A DNA stretch of 64,000 bases from Hydrogenophaga sp. (GTDB lineage: Bacteria; Pseudomonadota; Gammaproteobacteria; Burkholderiales; Burkholderiaceae_C), in the NCBI GenBank assembly GCA_018333605.1, contig JAGXSV010000014.1:1-64000 (forward strand), read 5' to 3'. The position numbers and the translations under genes are program-made. The notes below the pieces were generated by a model. That model saw nothing but the letters and a program-made list of their open reading frames with translations, made no database searches and was not told the origin of the DNA. How positions within the stretch are numbered: the stretch's first letter is position 1; each line of letters starts with the position of its first letter. Positions 45,625 to 54,709 of the stretch are shown here, in pieces.

Positions 45625-46230
45625 TCACCCAAACCGCTGCCATCCCCACGCAATGCGCATCGCGATCGTGATGCCGCACAACACCGCAAAGCCATAGGCG
45701 ATGTGCGGGAACCACTGCGGCCACAGACACATGGCGGTGAAGGCGAGGATGGTTTCGGTGGCCTCCGTGAGGCCGCCCAGAAAGTAAAAGCTTTTGTCGG
45801 GAAACGCCAGTGACTGCAGCTTGCGCTTTTCGGCCACGGCGGCAAACGCCAGAAAGCTGCTGCCGGTGCCGATGAAGGCGGCCAGCAGCACGGCGGCGGG
45901 CAGGGCGTTGGCAGCTGGGTCGGCCAGCGCAAAGGCCAGCGGGATGGCGGCGTAAAACAAAAAGTCGAGCGTGATGTCCAGGAATCCGCCGCGGTGGGTG
46001 GGCTTTGTGGCGCGGGCCACGGCACCGTCCAGCCCGTCCATGAGGCGCGAAATCAGCAGCAGCGCCAGCCCCATTCCATAGTGCTGCAGGGCGATCGCGG
46101 CGGCCGCGCCCATGCCCACAGCAAAGCCGGCGAGGCTGATCGCGTCGGCCCCCACGCCCAGGCGCACCAGGCCGCGTGCGGCGCGGGTCATGAGCGGCTT
46201 CAGCGCTTGTTGTAGGGCTTTATCCAGCAT
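45625..46230 (-). CDS. CDP-alcohol phosphatidyltransferase (YnjF-like)
   Basis: This 201-residue membrane enzyme of phospholipid head-group transfer has the family signature DG..AR...G...D...D, seen as DGAVARATKPTHRGGFLDIT followed by LDF. Five or six hydrophobic helices are visible. Its start overlaps the ATPase gene by 11 nt. The order binding protein-permease-ATPase-this enzyme matches Escherichia coli ynjBCD with ynjF. The acceptor alcohol is unknown. Confidence 0.85.
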   Translation of the reverse strand: MLDKALQQALKPLMTRAARGLVRLGVGADAISLAGFAVGMGAAAAIALQHYGMGLALLLISRLMDGLDGAVARATKPTHRGGFLDITLDFLFYAAIPLAFALADPAANALPAAVLLAAFIGTGSSFLAFAAVAEKRKLQSLAFPDKSFYFLGGLTEATETILAFTAMCLWPQWFPHIAYGFAVLCGITIAMRIAWGWQRFG

Positions 46231-46870
46231 GGGTCAGCGCCATCAATTGATCGGGCTCGGCCACATCGGCAGCGTCGTGCGTGACCAGCACAGCCGGTAT
46301 CTGGCGCGAGCGGATGTGATCAAAAACGAAAGCGCGGAACTGGTCGCGCAGCGCGGCGTCGAGCCTGGAAAAAGGCTCGTCCAGCAGCAAGGCCCGGGGC
46401 TGGGCGAGCAGCGCGCGCATGAGCGCCACGCGGGCACGCTGCCCGCCCGACAGGGTGGCCGGATCGCGTTCGCCATAGCCCCGCAGCCCCGCCTCAGCCA
46501 GCGCCTGCTGCACCTGGGCCAGGCGCTGCGCGCGCGGGCCGGGCGGCACGGCAAACAGCAGGTTTTCTGCCACCGTGAGGTGGGCAAACAGCAGCGGGTC
46601 CTGAAACAGCAGGCCCACGCCGCGTTGTGCGGTGGGGCGCTGGCTGATGTCTTCGCCGTTGAGCCGCACACTGGCTTGCGCGCGCAGCGCTTGCGTGCCT
46701 TCGGCCACGCTCCCCAGCGTGCCGGCAATGGCGGCCAGTACCGAGCTTTTGCCGCTGCCGCTGGGGCCCATGAGCGTGAGGATATGGCCGGGCTGCACGG
46801 TAAAGCGCAGGTCTTTCAACAGCACGCGCTGCGCGCTGCCCAGCTGGGTGATGTGGACCTGTAGCGTCAT
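46220..46870 (-). CDS. ABC transporter ATP-binding protein (YnjD-like)
   Basis: This ABC ATPase of 216 residues has Walker A GPSGSGKSS, signature LSGGQRARVALMRAL and Walker B ALLLDEPFSRLD. It energises the permease encoded just upstream, with which it overlaps by 4 nt (ATGA). It resembles YnjD and other spermidine/thiamine/ferric-type importer ATPases but lacks the C-terminal TOBE region. Confidence 0.9.
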   Translation of the reverse strand: MTLQVHITQLGSAQRVLLKDLRFTVQPGHILTLMGPSGSGKSSVLAAIAGTLGSVAEGTQALRAQASVRLNGEDISQRPTAQRGVGLLFQDPLLFAHLTVAENLLFAVPPGPRAQRLAQVQQALAEAGLRGYGERDPATLSGGQRARVALMRALLAQPRALLLDEPFSRLDAALRDQFRAFVFDHIRSRQIPAVLVTHDAADVAEPDQLMALTHAG

Positions 46871-48519
46871 GAACGGGTGTCTTTAAAACGGCGGGGCGCG
46901 CCCAGCCAGGCGGCCAGCCCAAACGCCAGAACGGGCAACACAAATTGCAGCCCCGCGTAAGCGCTGGTGAGCGAGCGCTGCGCGCCGGCCGCCAGGGTGA
47001 CGGCTTCGGTGGTGACGCTGCTGAAGCGCCCGGCCCCGATGTAGAGCGTGGGCAGGTACTGGGCCACGCTCACGGCAAAGCCCACGGCGGCGCTGGCCGC
47101 CAGTGCGCGGCGCAGCAGCGGCCACTTGATGCGCCACAAAAAATGCCAGGGGCCGTGGCCCAGGCTGGCGTTGAGCTGGGCGTAGCGCACATCAAAACCC
47201 AGGTAGGCCGGGCTGAGCGCCAGCAACACGTACGGCAGCACCATGGCGGTGTGCGCCAGCAACAGTCCGAGCCACTGGCCTTCCAGCCGCCACTGCAGTG
47301 CCAGGCTGTACAGGCCCACCACCCACAGCACGGCGGGCAGCACCAGCGGCAGGTAGAGCAAAGGGCGCAGGGCGGTGTCCCAGCGGCGCGGGGCCAGTTC
47401 CAGCCAGGCCACGCTCCAGGCCAGCGCCAGCGCGGTGGACGCCAGCGCCAGCCCGAGCGTGGTGCCCACGGTGTCGCGGCTGTCCCACACGCGTGCCCAG
47501 GCCTGCCAGGTGACGGCTTCGGGCCACACCTGCGGGAACGGCCACACGCCGGCAACGCCGCCTACGGCCAGGGCCAGCAGCACGGCGCCGTACAGGCCGG
47601 CCAGCATCCGGTAGCTGGTGGGCAAAGCGCCTGATGGGTCTTTGTGGGTGGCTTTTGAGCCAGCACCGCGCCGGCCGTTCAGCCGCTGGCCGCTGCGCAG
47701 GTGCAAGCTCTGCAGGCCCCGCCACACCAGCGCCGCCGCCAGCAGGGCCAGCGCCAGGGCGCCGCCCGCGGCGGCACCTTGCGCGTTCACGGCCAGGTCG
47801 GCGTCTTGCAACCACTGCCAGGCCAGCACAGCCAGCGTGGGCGGCGAGGCCGGGCCGATCACCAGCGCCATATCCACCACCGTGAGGCCATAGGCCAGCA
47901 CCGCCAGCAGCGGCCACCACAGGCGCGCGCTCAGCTGTGGCCACACCACGCGCCAAAACGCGCGCTGCGGGCTGTAGCCCAGCGTCTGGGCCAGCGCGTG
48001 TTCGTTGCGCCAGCGCTGGCGTACGTCGTCGCGCTGCAGCTGGGTGGCGGCGGTCCAGAGCAAAAACGGAATTTCTTTGGCGGTGAGCGCCGCGATCAGG
48101 CCCAGCCCCCACGGGTCTTGCGTGGTCGGCCAGGGCGGGGGAAATTCAAAACCCGTGAGCCAGGGCGACAGCGCCCGCAGCACCCAGCCGCTGGGCGCCA
48201 GCAAAAACACCAGCCCGATGGCCAACGCGGCGTGCGGCGTGGCCAGCATCACCGGCAAACCGCGCAGCAGCCGCCCCAGCGACTGGCGCACAAAGCCCTG
48301 CGCCAGCAAGGCGGCCGCCAGCCACCACGCCAGCGCGGTGGAGGCCAGGCCGGTCCAGAGCGTCAGCGCCAGCGCGTGCAGCCAGTGGGGGTCTTGCCAC
48401 AGCGCTTGCCAGGCAGCGGCGTCAATCAAACTGGCCAGCGCCAACGCAGCCATGGCCAGCAACGGCCCGCCTGCGATCAGCAGCAGGGCGGTTGCCCAGA
48501 ACCCGCGACGTGGCGTCAC
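46867..48519 (-). CDS. ABC transporter permease with two fused modules (YnjC-like)
   Basis: This double permease of about 550 residues has two binding-protein-dependent transport modules, roughly 20-260 and 305-545, giving about twelve helices. I choose GTG 48519, which overlaps the upstream stop (GTGA) and has an AAAAGG ribosome site; GTG 48537 is possible. It pairs with the ATPase and binding protein next to it. The substrate is unknown. Confidence 0.85.
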   Translation of the reverse strand: MTPRRGFWATALLLIAGGPLLAMAALALASLIDAAAWQALWQDPHWLHALALTLWTGLASTALAWWLAAALLAQGFVRQSLGRLLRGLPVMLATPHAALAIGLVFLLAPSGWVLRALSPWLTGFEFPPPWPTTQDPWGLGLIAALTAKEIPFLLWTAATQLQRDDVRQRWRNEHALAQTLGYSPQRAFWRVVWPQLSARLWWPLLAVLAYGLTVVDMALVIGPASPPTLAVLAWQWLQDADLAVNAQGAAAGGALALALLAAALVWRGLQSLHLRSGQRLNGRRGAGSKATHKDPSGALPTSYRMLAGLYGAVLLALAVGGVAGVWPFPQVWPEAVTWQAWARVWDSRDTVGTTLGLALASTALALAWSVAWLELAPRRWDTALRPLLYLPLVLPAVLWVVGLYSLALQWRLEGQWLGLLLAHTAMVLPYVLLALSPAYLGFDVRYAQLNASLGHGPWHFLWRIKWPLLRRALAASAAVGFAVSVAQYLPTLYIGAGRFSSVTTEAVTLAAGAQRSLTSAYAGLQFVLPVLAFGLAAWLGAPRRFKDTRS

Positions 48520-49733
48520 AGGTACCTTTTGGCCCACTCCTTCTCCAGCGGTTCCACCCAGGCCGCGTGCGGCTCGGGCAGCGTGGGGGCGGGCTTGGCC
48601 ACCTGGCCGGGCAGCGGCTGGCTGGGGAACAAGGCCCTTTCGGCGGGGGGCAGTTTGGCAAGGTCGAGCACGGTCGGGTCACCCCAGTGGCTGATGTCGG
48701 CTTTGCGCGCCTGGGCCTTGGCCGACAGCAGGAAGTTAGCTACCACCTGGGCGCCCGCAGCGGCTTTGGCGTTGTACGGAATGGCCACAAAGTGGGTGTT
48801 GCCAATGGTGCCTTTGGCGAACTGCCAGCTGACCACCGAAGCCGGCAGGCGCCGGGCGGCAATTTCGTTGGCCGGTTCGTTGGGGTTGAAGGTCAGCGCC
48901 AGCAGCAGTTCGCCGTCGGCCATCATCTGACGGATGGCGGCCGGGTTCTGCGGGAACTGCTTGCCACCGCGCCACAGGTGCGGGTGCAGCGCGTCCAGAA
49001 ACTGCCACAGCGGGGCGGTGACCTTGGCGAAGTCCGCTGCCACGGGCGGTTTGACCAACACGCTGGCGTCGGCCACATGCTCCAGCAGCGCCTGCTTCAC
49101 AAAGGTGGTGCCGGTGAAGTCGGGCAGGCGCGGGTAGCTGATGCGACCGGGTTGGCGGCGCGCCAGTGCCAGCAACTCGGCCATGCTTTGCGGCGGCTGC
49201 GGCAGGCGCTTGCTGTCCGCATAAAAGGTGAACTGCGCCATGCCCCAAGGCGATTCCTGCCCGTCGGTGGGCACCGAAAAATCGTTCAAAGTGGTGGGCT
49301 TGCCCACCGTGTCCACGTATTTGAAGTTGGGCAGCGCCTCGGCCCAGGGCGCCAGCAGCAGACTCTCGCGCTTCATGGCCGCAAAGTTTTCACCGTTGAT
49401 CCACACCAGGTCCACTGTGCCACCACCGGCTTGGCGGCCGGCGGCTTTTTCGGCCCGCACGCGCTTGACCACGTCGGCGGTGTCGGTGATCTTCACGTGC
49501 TCCAGCCGGATCCCATAAGCGGCTTGCACCTCGGCAGCGACCCATTGCAGATAGGCATTGGTGGTTTCGCTGCCGGCCCAGGCGTTGAAATACACGGTCT
49601 GGCCGCGTGCGGCCTTTTCCAGGTTGGCCCATGCGGAGGTGGGCGATTGCGCCCAGGCGGGTGCGACGGCAGCACCCGTGGCGCTGCCAGCGATCAGCAG
49701 GATTTCGCGGCGGGACAGGCTGAAGGTTGTCAA
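48516..49733 (-). CDS. ABC transporter substrate-binding protein (YnjB-like)
   Basis: This periplasmic binding protein of 405 residues has an N-terminus, SRREILLIAGSATGAAVAPAWA, that looks like a signal peptide with a twin-arginine pair. The core has QTVYFNAWAGSETTNAYLQW and DLVWINGENFAAMK, as in YnjB. The start is TTG 49733 with a GGAGA ribosome site; the longer upstream frame has no such support. It is the first gene of the ynjBCD-like operon. Confidence 0.85.
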   Translation of the reverse strand: MTTFSLSRREILLIAGSATGAAVAPAWAQSPTSAWANLEKAARGQTVYFNAWAGSETTNAYLQWVAAEVQAAYGIRLEHVKITDTADVVKRVRAEKAAGRQAGGGTVDLVWINGENFAAMKRESLLLAPWAEALPNFKYVDTVGKPTTLNDFSVPTDGQESPWGMAQFTFYADSKRLPQPPQSMAELLALARRQPGRISYPRLPDFTGTTFVKQALLEHVADASVLVKPPVAADFAKVTAPLWQFLDALHPHLWRGGKQFPQNPAAIRQMMADGELLLALTFNPNEPANEIAARRLPASVVSWQFAKGTIGNTHFVAIPYNAKAAAGAQVVANFLLSAKAQARKADISHWGDPTVLDLAKLPPAERALFPSQPLPGQVAKPAPTLPEPHAAWVEPLEKEWAKRYL

Positions 49734-49800
49734 TTGGTGGTCTCCGAAAAATGGTGGGTTGAGCTTAATAGATCGACTGGTGGGTGTTTTTTGGAGGTGG

Positions 49801-50259
49801 TCAGTGGGGTATGCGCAGCTTGACCCAGGCGCTATCGACGGACCACTTGCCCATGCCATAGATGGCCAGCGCGGCCAACAGCACGCCCCAGGTGATGTGC
49901 TGCTGAAGGGCTGCGGGTGCGATCTCGCTGAGGCTGATGACCGCCACCACGTTGACCACGCTCAGGCCCAGCGCGGCGAACCGGCCGGCCAGACCGAACA
50001 GCAGCAACACGGGCAGCACCAGTTCGCCCGCTGTGCCCATCAAGGCCGCCACACCGGGCGGCAGCAGCGGCACCTTGTATTCCTCGGTGAACAGCAGCAG
50101 AGTGGTTTCCCAGTCCCGAATCTTGGTCAGACCCGCCAGAAAGAACACCTGGGCCATATAGAAGCGAGCGGCCAGTGCCGCCGGTGGTCGCAGGCTGTCC
50201 AGCGCGTTGGGCAAGACCTGCGCCAGCTTGAAGCCGTTGTGCAGCCAGGAAGTGGTCAT
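49801..50259 (-). CDS. bufD: DoxX-family membrane protein, BufD-like
   Basis: This 152-residue DoxX protein has about four helices (ARFYMAQVFFLAGLTKIRDWE, PPGVAALMGTAGELVLPVLL). It is the last gene of the four-gene bufferin operon and overlaps the previous gene by 4 nt. DoxX proteins accompany many bufferin clusters; the function is unproven, with redox or metal handling in the membrane suggested. Confidence 0.82.
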   Translation of the reverse strand: MTTSWLHNGFKLAQVLPNALDSLRPPAALAARFYMAQVFFLAGLTKIRDWETTLLLFTEEYKVPLLPPGVAALMGTAGELVLPVLLLFGLAGRFAALGLSVVNVVAVISLSEIAPAALQQHITWGVLLAALAIYGMGKWSVDSAWVKLRIPH

Positions 50260-51119
50260 GGGGTGTGTTTCCGTGAGGTGGGGTGGAGTGAGGCCAGGCT
50301 GTGCACCCCGGTGACCAGTGCATCGGTCACAGCAGCGTTCAGCCAGGCAGAAAAGTCGAAAGCGTTGGCGCCATCTGCCTCGGCAAAGACGGCGTCCAGC
50401 GCCTGAGGCAGATCGGCACCGGCCAGCAGCGCCCGCAACAGGGCCGATGCGCTGGGGTCAATGCCTTGCAGCCGCACACGGTGCCCCTGGCGCCACACCA
50501 GTGCGTGTTCGCCCTGGCCGTCGCGCAGGCGCCGGGCGGCTTCGTCCAGCCGGGGCGTTGCGTCCCGGTGCGCCCCGATCAGGCTCGCCACCGGGTAGGC
50601 GCTGCACACCACGGCGGTACCGGGCGCCAGGGTGAGCGCCAGGCCTTCGGGTGCTTCCTGTGCCAGTCGCGCGAAGCTGGCAGGGTCGGGCGCGGCATCA
50701 GCGGCTCCGGTGGCGGCGTGCAGCGCCCATTCGGTGCGCGCCACATCGCTCAGGTAGGGCACATCGGCCAGTTGGGCGATGTGCTGCAAGAAGCCGGGCA
50801 GGGCGTCGCCCCACTGGGCCAGATCGCCCCGCTGCGGCGGATGCTGGTGCCACAGGTCGCGCGCCAGCAGCGCGAAGTTGTCAGCGCCGATCAGGGCCGC
50901 CACCACAGGATAGGCGCTGAGCAAAGCCCGTTCGGCCATGGCATGGCCGTTGGCCTGGTACGCGGTCAGCCCGCGGGCCGCCTGGATGTGGCGCGTGTCG
51001 AGAACGCCGTGCAGGTGTTCTTCGGCTTCGCGGGCCTGGGCACTACCCGGACGGGCCAGCAGCCCTTGCAGCAGCGCCTGCTGCTGGACGGCCAAGGTGT
51101 GCAGCGGCTGCGTGCTCAT
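50256..51119 (-). CDS. bufC: DUF2063 bufferin maturation partner BufC
   Basis: This 287-residue protein has an N-terminal DUF2063 putative DNA-binding-type domain ([46 protein letters not shown]). In bufferin systems this partner presents the precursor to the DUF692 enzyme rather than acting as a regulator. It overlaps bufB and bufD by 4 nt each. No signal peptide is visible. Confidence 0.85.
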   Translation of the reverse strand: MSTQPLHTLAVQQQALLQGLLARPGSAQAREAEEHLHGVLDTRHIQAARGLTAYQANGHAMAERALLSAYPVVAALIGADNFALLARDLWHQHPPQRGDLAQWGDALPGFLQHIAQLADVPYLSDVARTEWALHAATGAADAAPDPASFARLAQEAPEGLALTLAPGTAVVCSAYPVASLIGAHRDATPRLDEAARRLRDGQGEHALVWRQGHRVRLQGIDPSASALLRALLAGADLPQALDAVFAEADGANAFDFSAWLNAAVTDALVTGVHSLASLHPTSRKHTP

Positions 51120-52012
51120 GCCGTGGCCGCCTGAAGGGCTGCCGCTTCGAGGCTGCTATGGGCTGTGCAGCGTGCGCGCCCGGCTTCGTCCATCAGCACC
51201 TGAAAGTCGGGCAGACCGGTGTCCCATTCGATCACTGTGGGTACGGCACCCAAGCGCCGGACGGCGTGGCTGTAGAGCGTCCACACGGCCTCATGGACGC
51301 GGCTGCCGTGGTCGTCGATGACGATGTCGTCGCAGTCCACATGGCCCGCCAGGTGCATTTCGGCCACGTGGCGCGGTTGTACCGCGTCAAGCCAGCGCCT
51401 GCAGTCGCCCAGCGGGTCTGTGGTCTCGCCGCGCAGTTGCGCGTTGAGCGCGTTCACGTAGATGTTGTTCACATCCACCAGCAACTGGCAGCCGGTGCGC
51501 TGTGCGAGCGCATTCAGCAGGTCGGTCTCAGCCATCTCGGCCGCGCGCCATTGCACATAGGCCGACAGGTTTTCCACGGCGATGGTTCGTTGCAAGCGGT
51601 CTTGCACCTGGTTCACGTTGGCGCACAGGGTGTCGAGCGCGGCGTGGCTCATCGGCATGGGCAGCAGGTCGGCCGCGTGCAGGCCAGGGACGCGCGCGAA
51701 GCTGGCATGGTCGCTCACGCGCACAGGTTCAATGGCCTTGGCCAGGCGCGCCAGTTGGTCCAGGTGCCAGGGGTCGATACCCGCAGCAGACCCCAGCGAC
51801 AGGCCCACGCCGTGCAGGCTGACGGGGTAGTGTTCGCGGGCTTCACGCAGCACGGCCAGCGCGGCGCCACCGGGCGCGAAGAAGTTTTCGGAAGGGACTT
51901 CAATGAAGTCCAGGGCGGGCTGCTGTTGCAGCAGCGCCGCGTAATGGGGGTGCCGCCAACCGATGCCCACCTGGGGCGCTGCGGCTGAAGTCCGATGAGC
52001 GGGTGCGGTCAT
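51116..52012 (-). CDS. bufB: DUF692 multinuclear iron oxidase BufB
   Basis: This 298-residue TIM-barrel enzyme belongs to the MNIO (DUF692, MbnB-like) family, which oxidises cysteines of RiPP precursors. Metal-ligand stretches are [57 protein letters not shown] and [13 protein letters not shown]. Together with BufC it should modify the Cys residues of BufA, encoded 35 nt upstream. The genes are in the order bufA-B-C-D. Confidence 0.9.
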   Translation of the reverse strand: MTAPAHRTSAAAPQVGIGWRHPHYAALLQQQPALDFIEVPSENFFAPGGAALAVLREAREHYPVSLHGVGLSLGSAAGIDPWHLDQLARLAKAIEPVRVSDHASFARVPGLHAADLLPMPMSHAALDTLCANVNQVQDRLQRTIAVENLSAYVQWRAAEMAETDLLNALAQRTGCQLLVDVNNIYVNALNAQLRGETTDPLGDCRRWLDAVQPRHVAEMHLAGHVDCDDIVIDDHGSRVHEAVWTLYSHAVRRLGAVPTVIEWDTGLPDFQVLMDEAGRARCTAHSSLEAAALQAATA

Positions 52013-52047
52013 GGTGGCGGGCTTTTCAGGTGGGCACAGCGAAGGGT

Positions 52048-52326
52048 TCAGGACTTCATGGCTTTCTTGGCTTCATCGGCAGACAGGCCACCCAGGGTCT
52101 TGCAGGTGCCGGCAGCGACGTATTTCCACTCGCCTTTGTCGTTGTCCACTTTGGACTGGCCCGCGCAGGAATGCGTGCCGGCCAGGTTGCTGCAGTCGTT
52201 TTGTCCGGCCTTGGCGATGCCGTAGCACTTTTCCTTGGCGGCGTTTTGCGCCAGTGCTGGCGAAGACAGCAGGGCCAGCGACATCAGGGAAGCGGCGGCA
52301 GAGGTGATCAGGGCGCGTTGGTTCAT
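52048..52326 (-). CDS. bufA: bufferin precursor BufA1 (DUF2282)
   Basis: This small secreted precursor has 92 residues. A Sec signal peptide ([13 protein letters not shown], cleavage near residue 26) precedes a core with four cysteines: Cys34, Cys45, Cys54 and Cys75. The core patterns [14 protein letters not shown] and [18 protein letters not shown] are DUF2282. Bufferins are ribosomal peptides whose cysteines become copper-binding heterocycles and which help cells tolerate copper. The start ATG 52326 excludes a longer, unsupported reading. A leader hairpin lies upstream. Confidence 0.88.
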   Translation of the reverse strand: MNQRALITSAAASLMSLALLSSPALAQNAAKEKCYGIAKAGQNDCSNLAGTHSCAGQSKVDNDKGEWKYVAAGTCKTLGGLSADEAKKAMKS

Positions 52327-52741
52327 TTCAGGGACTCCATTGTGGGGGTTGAAACCACTGGCCTGCGGCGCAGCGCCTGGTGGTTGGGTGTGAGTCTTTC
52401 GGGGCGGGCGGTTCTTACACACTGTCCTGAAAAAAATGACCTTCCCATCGAAGAACGTCGCCAATGCGGTCCCAGACTTCAATGGGTATGTGTTCTTGAC
52501 ACGTTTCGATCAGCGGGCCTCACTCGTCGAGCAGGGCTGGCGGGGTGGTGCCAGCCGTTGGCGCGAGATTTGCCGCCGCAGGTCCGGCAGCGCAGAACAA
52601 AGCTATGGACATGAACTGTCAGCGCTGGGGGCCACCCTAAGCAGGATGTGGGTGCGTTATCAGGTAGCGCCTTCAAGGACAGGTCGCGTCTGTCGCAGCC
52701 ACTTTCATTGCTTACACTCCAATCCGATTCAAACCGCCAAC
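52327..52741. promoter_or_regulatory. divergent bufA / sigma-factor intergenic region with leader hairpin
   Basis: This 415-nt region holds no gene I can support. Near bufA, ACCACTGGCCTGC and GCAGCGCCTGGTGGT (52354-52384) form an imperfect GC-rich hairpin in the probable bufA leader. GTAAGAACC (52410-52418, minus strand) and a nearby CGAA look like parts of an ECF promoter but are spaced too closely. TTGACA at 52496 faces the sigma gene without a good -10. Confidence 0.4.
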
Positions 52742-53317
52742 ATGCCGACAGATCAACCCGCCGAATTCGAGCATCAACTGGTCGCCCTGCGCAGCTACCT
52801 CATGCGCTTTGCTCGCCTGCAACTGCGCAACGACGCCTGGGCCGAAGACGCTGTGTCCGAGACCCTGCTGGCTGCCCTGGCCAAGCCTCTGGCGTTCGAG
52901 GCGCGCTCGCAGCTCAAGACCTGGCTGGTGGGCATCCTCAAGCACAAGATCATCGACGCGATGCGCCAGCGACAGCGCGAGGTGGTGCTGGAGTGTGGTT
53001 CTGGGGATGACAGCACCGACCCGCTGGAGCACATGGCCTTCAAGCGCGACGGACACTTTGCCGAAAAACCCGCAGATTGGGGCAACCCGGAGCAAGATCT
53101 GAACAGCCGCCAGTTTTTCGTCATTCTGGAAGCCTGCACCGACAAGCTGCCAGCCGTGCAAGGCCGGCTGTTCCTCATGCGCGAGTGGCTGGAGTTGTCC
53201 AGCGATGACATCTGTAAGGAACTCGGCTTGACACCGACCAATCTGTACGTTCAGTTGCACCGCGCCCGTCTGCGCTTGCGTGAATGTCTGGAACTCAACT
53301 GGTTTGCCGCACGATGA
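52742..53317 (+). CDS. ECF RNA polymerase sigma factor
   Basis: This 191-residue sigma-70-family ECF factor has region 2 around LRSYLMRFARLQLRNDAWAE, DAVSETLLAALAKPL and LKTWLVGILKHKIIDAMRQR. Region 4 is GRLFLMREWLELSSDDICKE then LGLTPTNLYVQLHRARLRLR. The start is ATG 52742. It is divergent from the bufferin operon and overlaps a zinc-finger gene (ATGA). ECF factors control related DUF2282/DUF692 operons in other proteobacteria, so bufABCD is the likely target. Confidence 0.88.
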   Translation: MPTDQPAEFEHQLVALRSYLMRFARLQLRNDAWAEDAVSETLLAALAKPLAFEARSQLKTWLVGILKHKIIDAMRQRQREVVLECGSGDDSTDPLEHMAFKRDGHFAEKPADWGNPEQDLNSRQFFVILEACTDKLPAVQGRLFLMREWLELSSDDICKELGLTPTNLYVQLHRARLRLRECLELNWFAAR

Positions 53318-53559
53318 ACGCCTGGCTCAGAAAACTCCCCCTGATGCGCTCCTGCAAGGAAGTCACGGCGCTCCTCATTGCCCGCGAAGACCGGGAACTG
53401 CCCGTGGTCGAGCAACTCGCCCTGCGCATGCACATGGCCATGTGCAAGGCTTGCCCCCCGTTTGAGCGTCAGGTGCTCAGCATGCGCAACGCCATGAAAA
53501 ACTGGCGCCACTACACCGACGGCAGCGACGGCAGCGACGGCACCGACAGTGGGCGCTGA
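53314..53559 (+). CDS. zinc-finger (zf-HC2) anti-sigma factor candidate
   Basis: This small protein of 81 residues has Cys14 and an HxxxCxxC group (His40, Cys44, Cys47 in MHMAMCKACPPF), the pattern of zinc-binding anti-sigma domains. No membrane helix is present, so it should be a soluble anti-sigma factor. The tail is a GSDGSDGTD repeat. Its start overlaps the sigma gene stop (ATGA). Release of the sigma factor by copper or oxidative damage is inferred. Confidence 0.78.
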   Translation: MNAWLRKLPLMRSCKEVTALLIAREDRELPVVEQLALRMHMAMCKACPPFERQVLSMRNAMKNWRHYTDGSDGSDGTDSGR

Positions 53560-53582
53560 CCAGCGTTCGTGAGCCCGGTCGG

Positions 53583-54680
53583 TCAGGCCAGCAGCGCCTG
53601 GGCAAATTCGCGGGCGTCGAAGGTTTCCAGGTCTTCCAGTTTCTCGCCCACGCCGATGAAGTAAACCGGCACCGGCTTTTCGCGCGCAATCGCACACAGC
53701 ACACCGCCCTTGGCCGTGCCGTCGAGCTTGGTGATGACCAGTCCGGTGAGTTGCAGCGCTTCGTCAAACGCTTTCACCTGCATCAGCGCGTTTTGTCCGG
53801 TGTTGCCGTCAATCACCAGCAGCACCTCGTGCGGCGCCGTCGCGTCGGCCTTTTGCACCACCCGCTTGATCTTGCGCAGCTCTTCCATCAGGTGCAGCTG
53901 GGTGGGCAGCCGCCCGGCGGTGTCCACCAGCACCACGTCGCGTCCGCGCGCCCGCCCGGCGGTCACGGCGTCAAAGCTCACGGCGGCGGGGTCACCGCCT
54001 TCCTGGGTGATGATGTCCACCGTGTTGCGGTCGGCCCACACGGCCAATTGCTCCCGTGCGGCGGCACGGAAGGTGTCGGCCGCGGCCAGCAGCACGGTGG
54101 CGCCTTCGTTGGCCAGGTGGCGCGTGAGCTTGCCAATGGAGGTGGTTTTGCCAGCGCCATTCACACCAGCGACCATGATCACCGTGGGCTTGAACTCGCC
54201 AATCACCAGCGGCTTTTGCAGCGGCTTGAGCAGGTCGGTGATCGCGTCGGCCAGCAACGCTTTCACGGCGGCCGGGTCGGTCGTCTTCTGGTCTTTCACC
54301 CGCTTTTTCAGGTCGGCCAGCAGGTGCTCGGTGGCCTTCACGCCGGTGTCGGCCATCAGCAGCGCGGTTTCCAGGTCCTCGTACAGCGCGTCGTCAATCT
54401 GCGTGCCGGTGAACACCGTGGCAATGCTGGCGCCGGTCTTGCGCAAACCGGCCTTGAGCTTGTCGAGCCAGCCCTTGCGCGGCTCGGGTGCAGCGGGGGC
54501 CACCACGGGCGGCACAACCGCCGCAGGCGTTGACGCAGCGTTGGGCGCAGGCAGGGGTACAGCCACCGGCGCCACGGCCGGTGCGACCACAGGCGCGGCA
54601 GCGGGCTCAACCGCGGGTGTCTGTGCCTCAGCGGGCACTGGAGGGGGTGCAGGGGTTTTTTTTCGGAAGAACGAGAACAT
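53583..54680 (-). CDS. ftsY: signal recognition particle receptor FtsY
   Basis: This SRP receptor GTPase of 365 residues docks ribosomes at the membrane. An Ala/Pro-rich N-terminal A-domain (about 1-75) precedes the NG domain. GTPase motifs are GVNGAGKTTSIGKL, DTFRAAAREQL, LVDTAGRLP and TKLDGTAKGG. It faces away from the M16 peptidase pair, in the frequent proteobacterial neighbourhood with rsmD and coaD. Confidence 0.96.
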   Translation of the reverse strand: MFSFFRKKTPAPPPVPAEAQTPAVEPAAAPVVAPAVAPVAVPLPAPNAASTPAAVVPPVVAPAAPEPRKGWLDKLKAGLRKTGASIATVFTGTQIDDALYEDLETALLMADTGVKATEHLLADLKKRVKDQKTTDPAAVKALLADAITDLLKPLQKPLVIGEFKPTVIMVAGVNGAGKTTSIGKLTRHLANEGATVLLAAADTFRAAAREQLAVWADRNTVDIITQEGGDPAAVSFDAVTAGRARGRDVVLVDTAGRLPTQLHLMEELRKIKRVVQKADATAPHEVLLVIDGNTGQNALMQVKAFDEALQLTGLVITKLDGTAKGGVLCAIAREKPVPVYFIGVGEKLEDLETFDAREFAQALLA

Positions 54681-54709
54681 TTTTCAATCTCTAGAATCTA
54701 TTGCATTCT

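Noticed and set aside
52398-52418. GTAAGAACC and CGAA as an ECF promoter for bufA
   Set aside because: Only 8 nt separate the two elements; about 16 would be needed.
52436-52741. A 102-codon N-terminal extension of the ECF sigma factor
   Set aside because: The extension has no sigma-like sequence; ATG 52742 begins at the normal family N-terminus.
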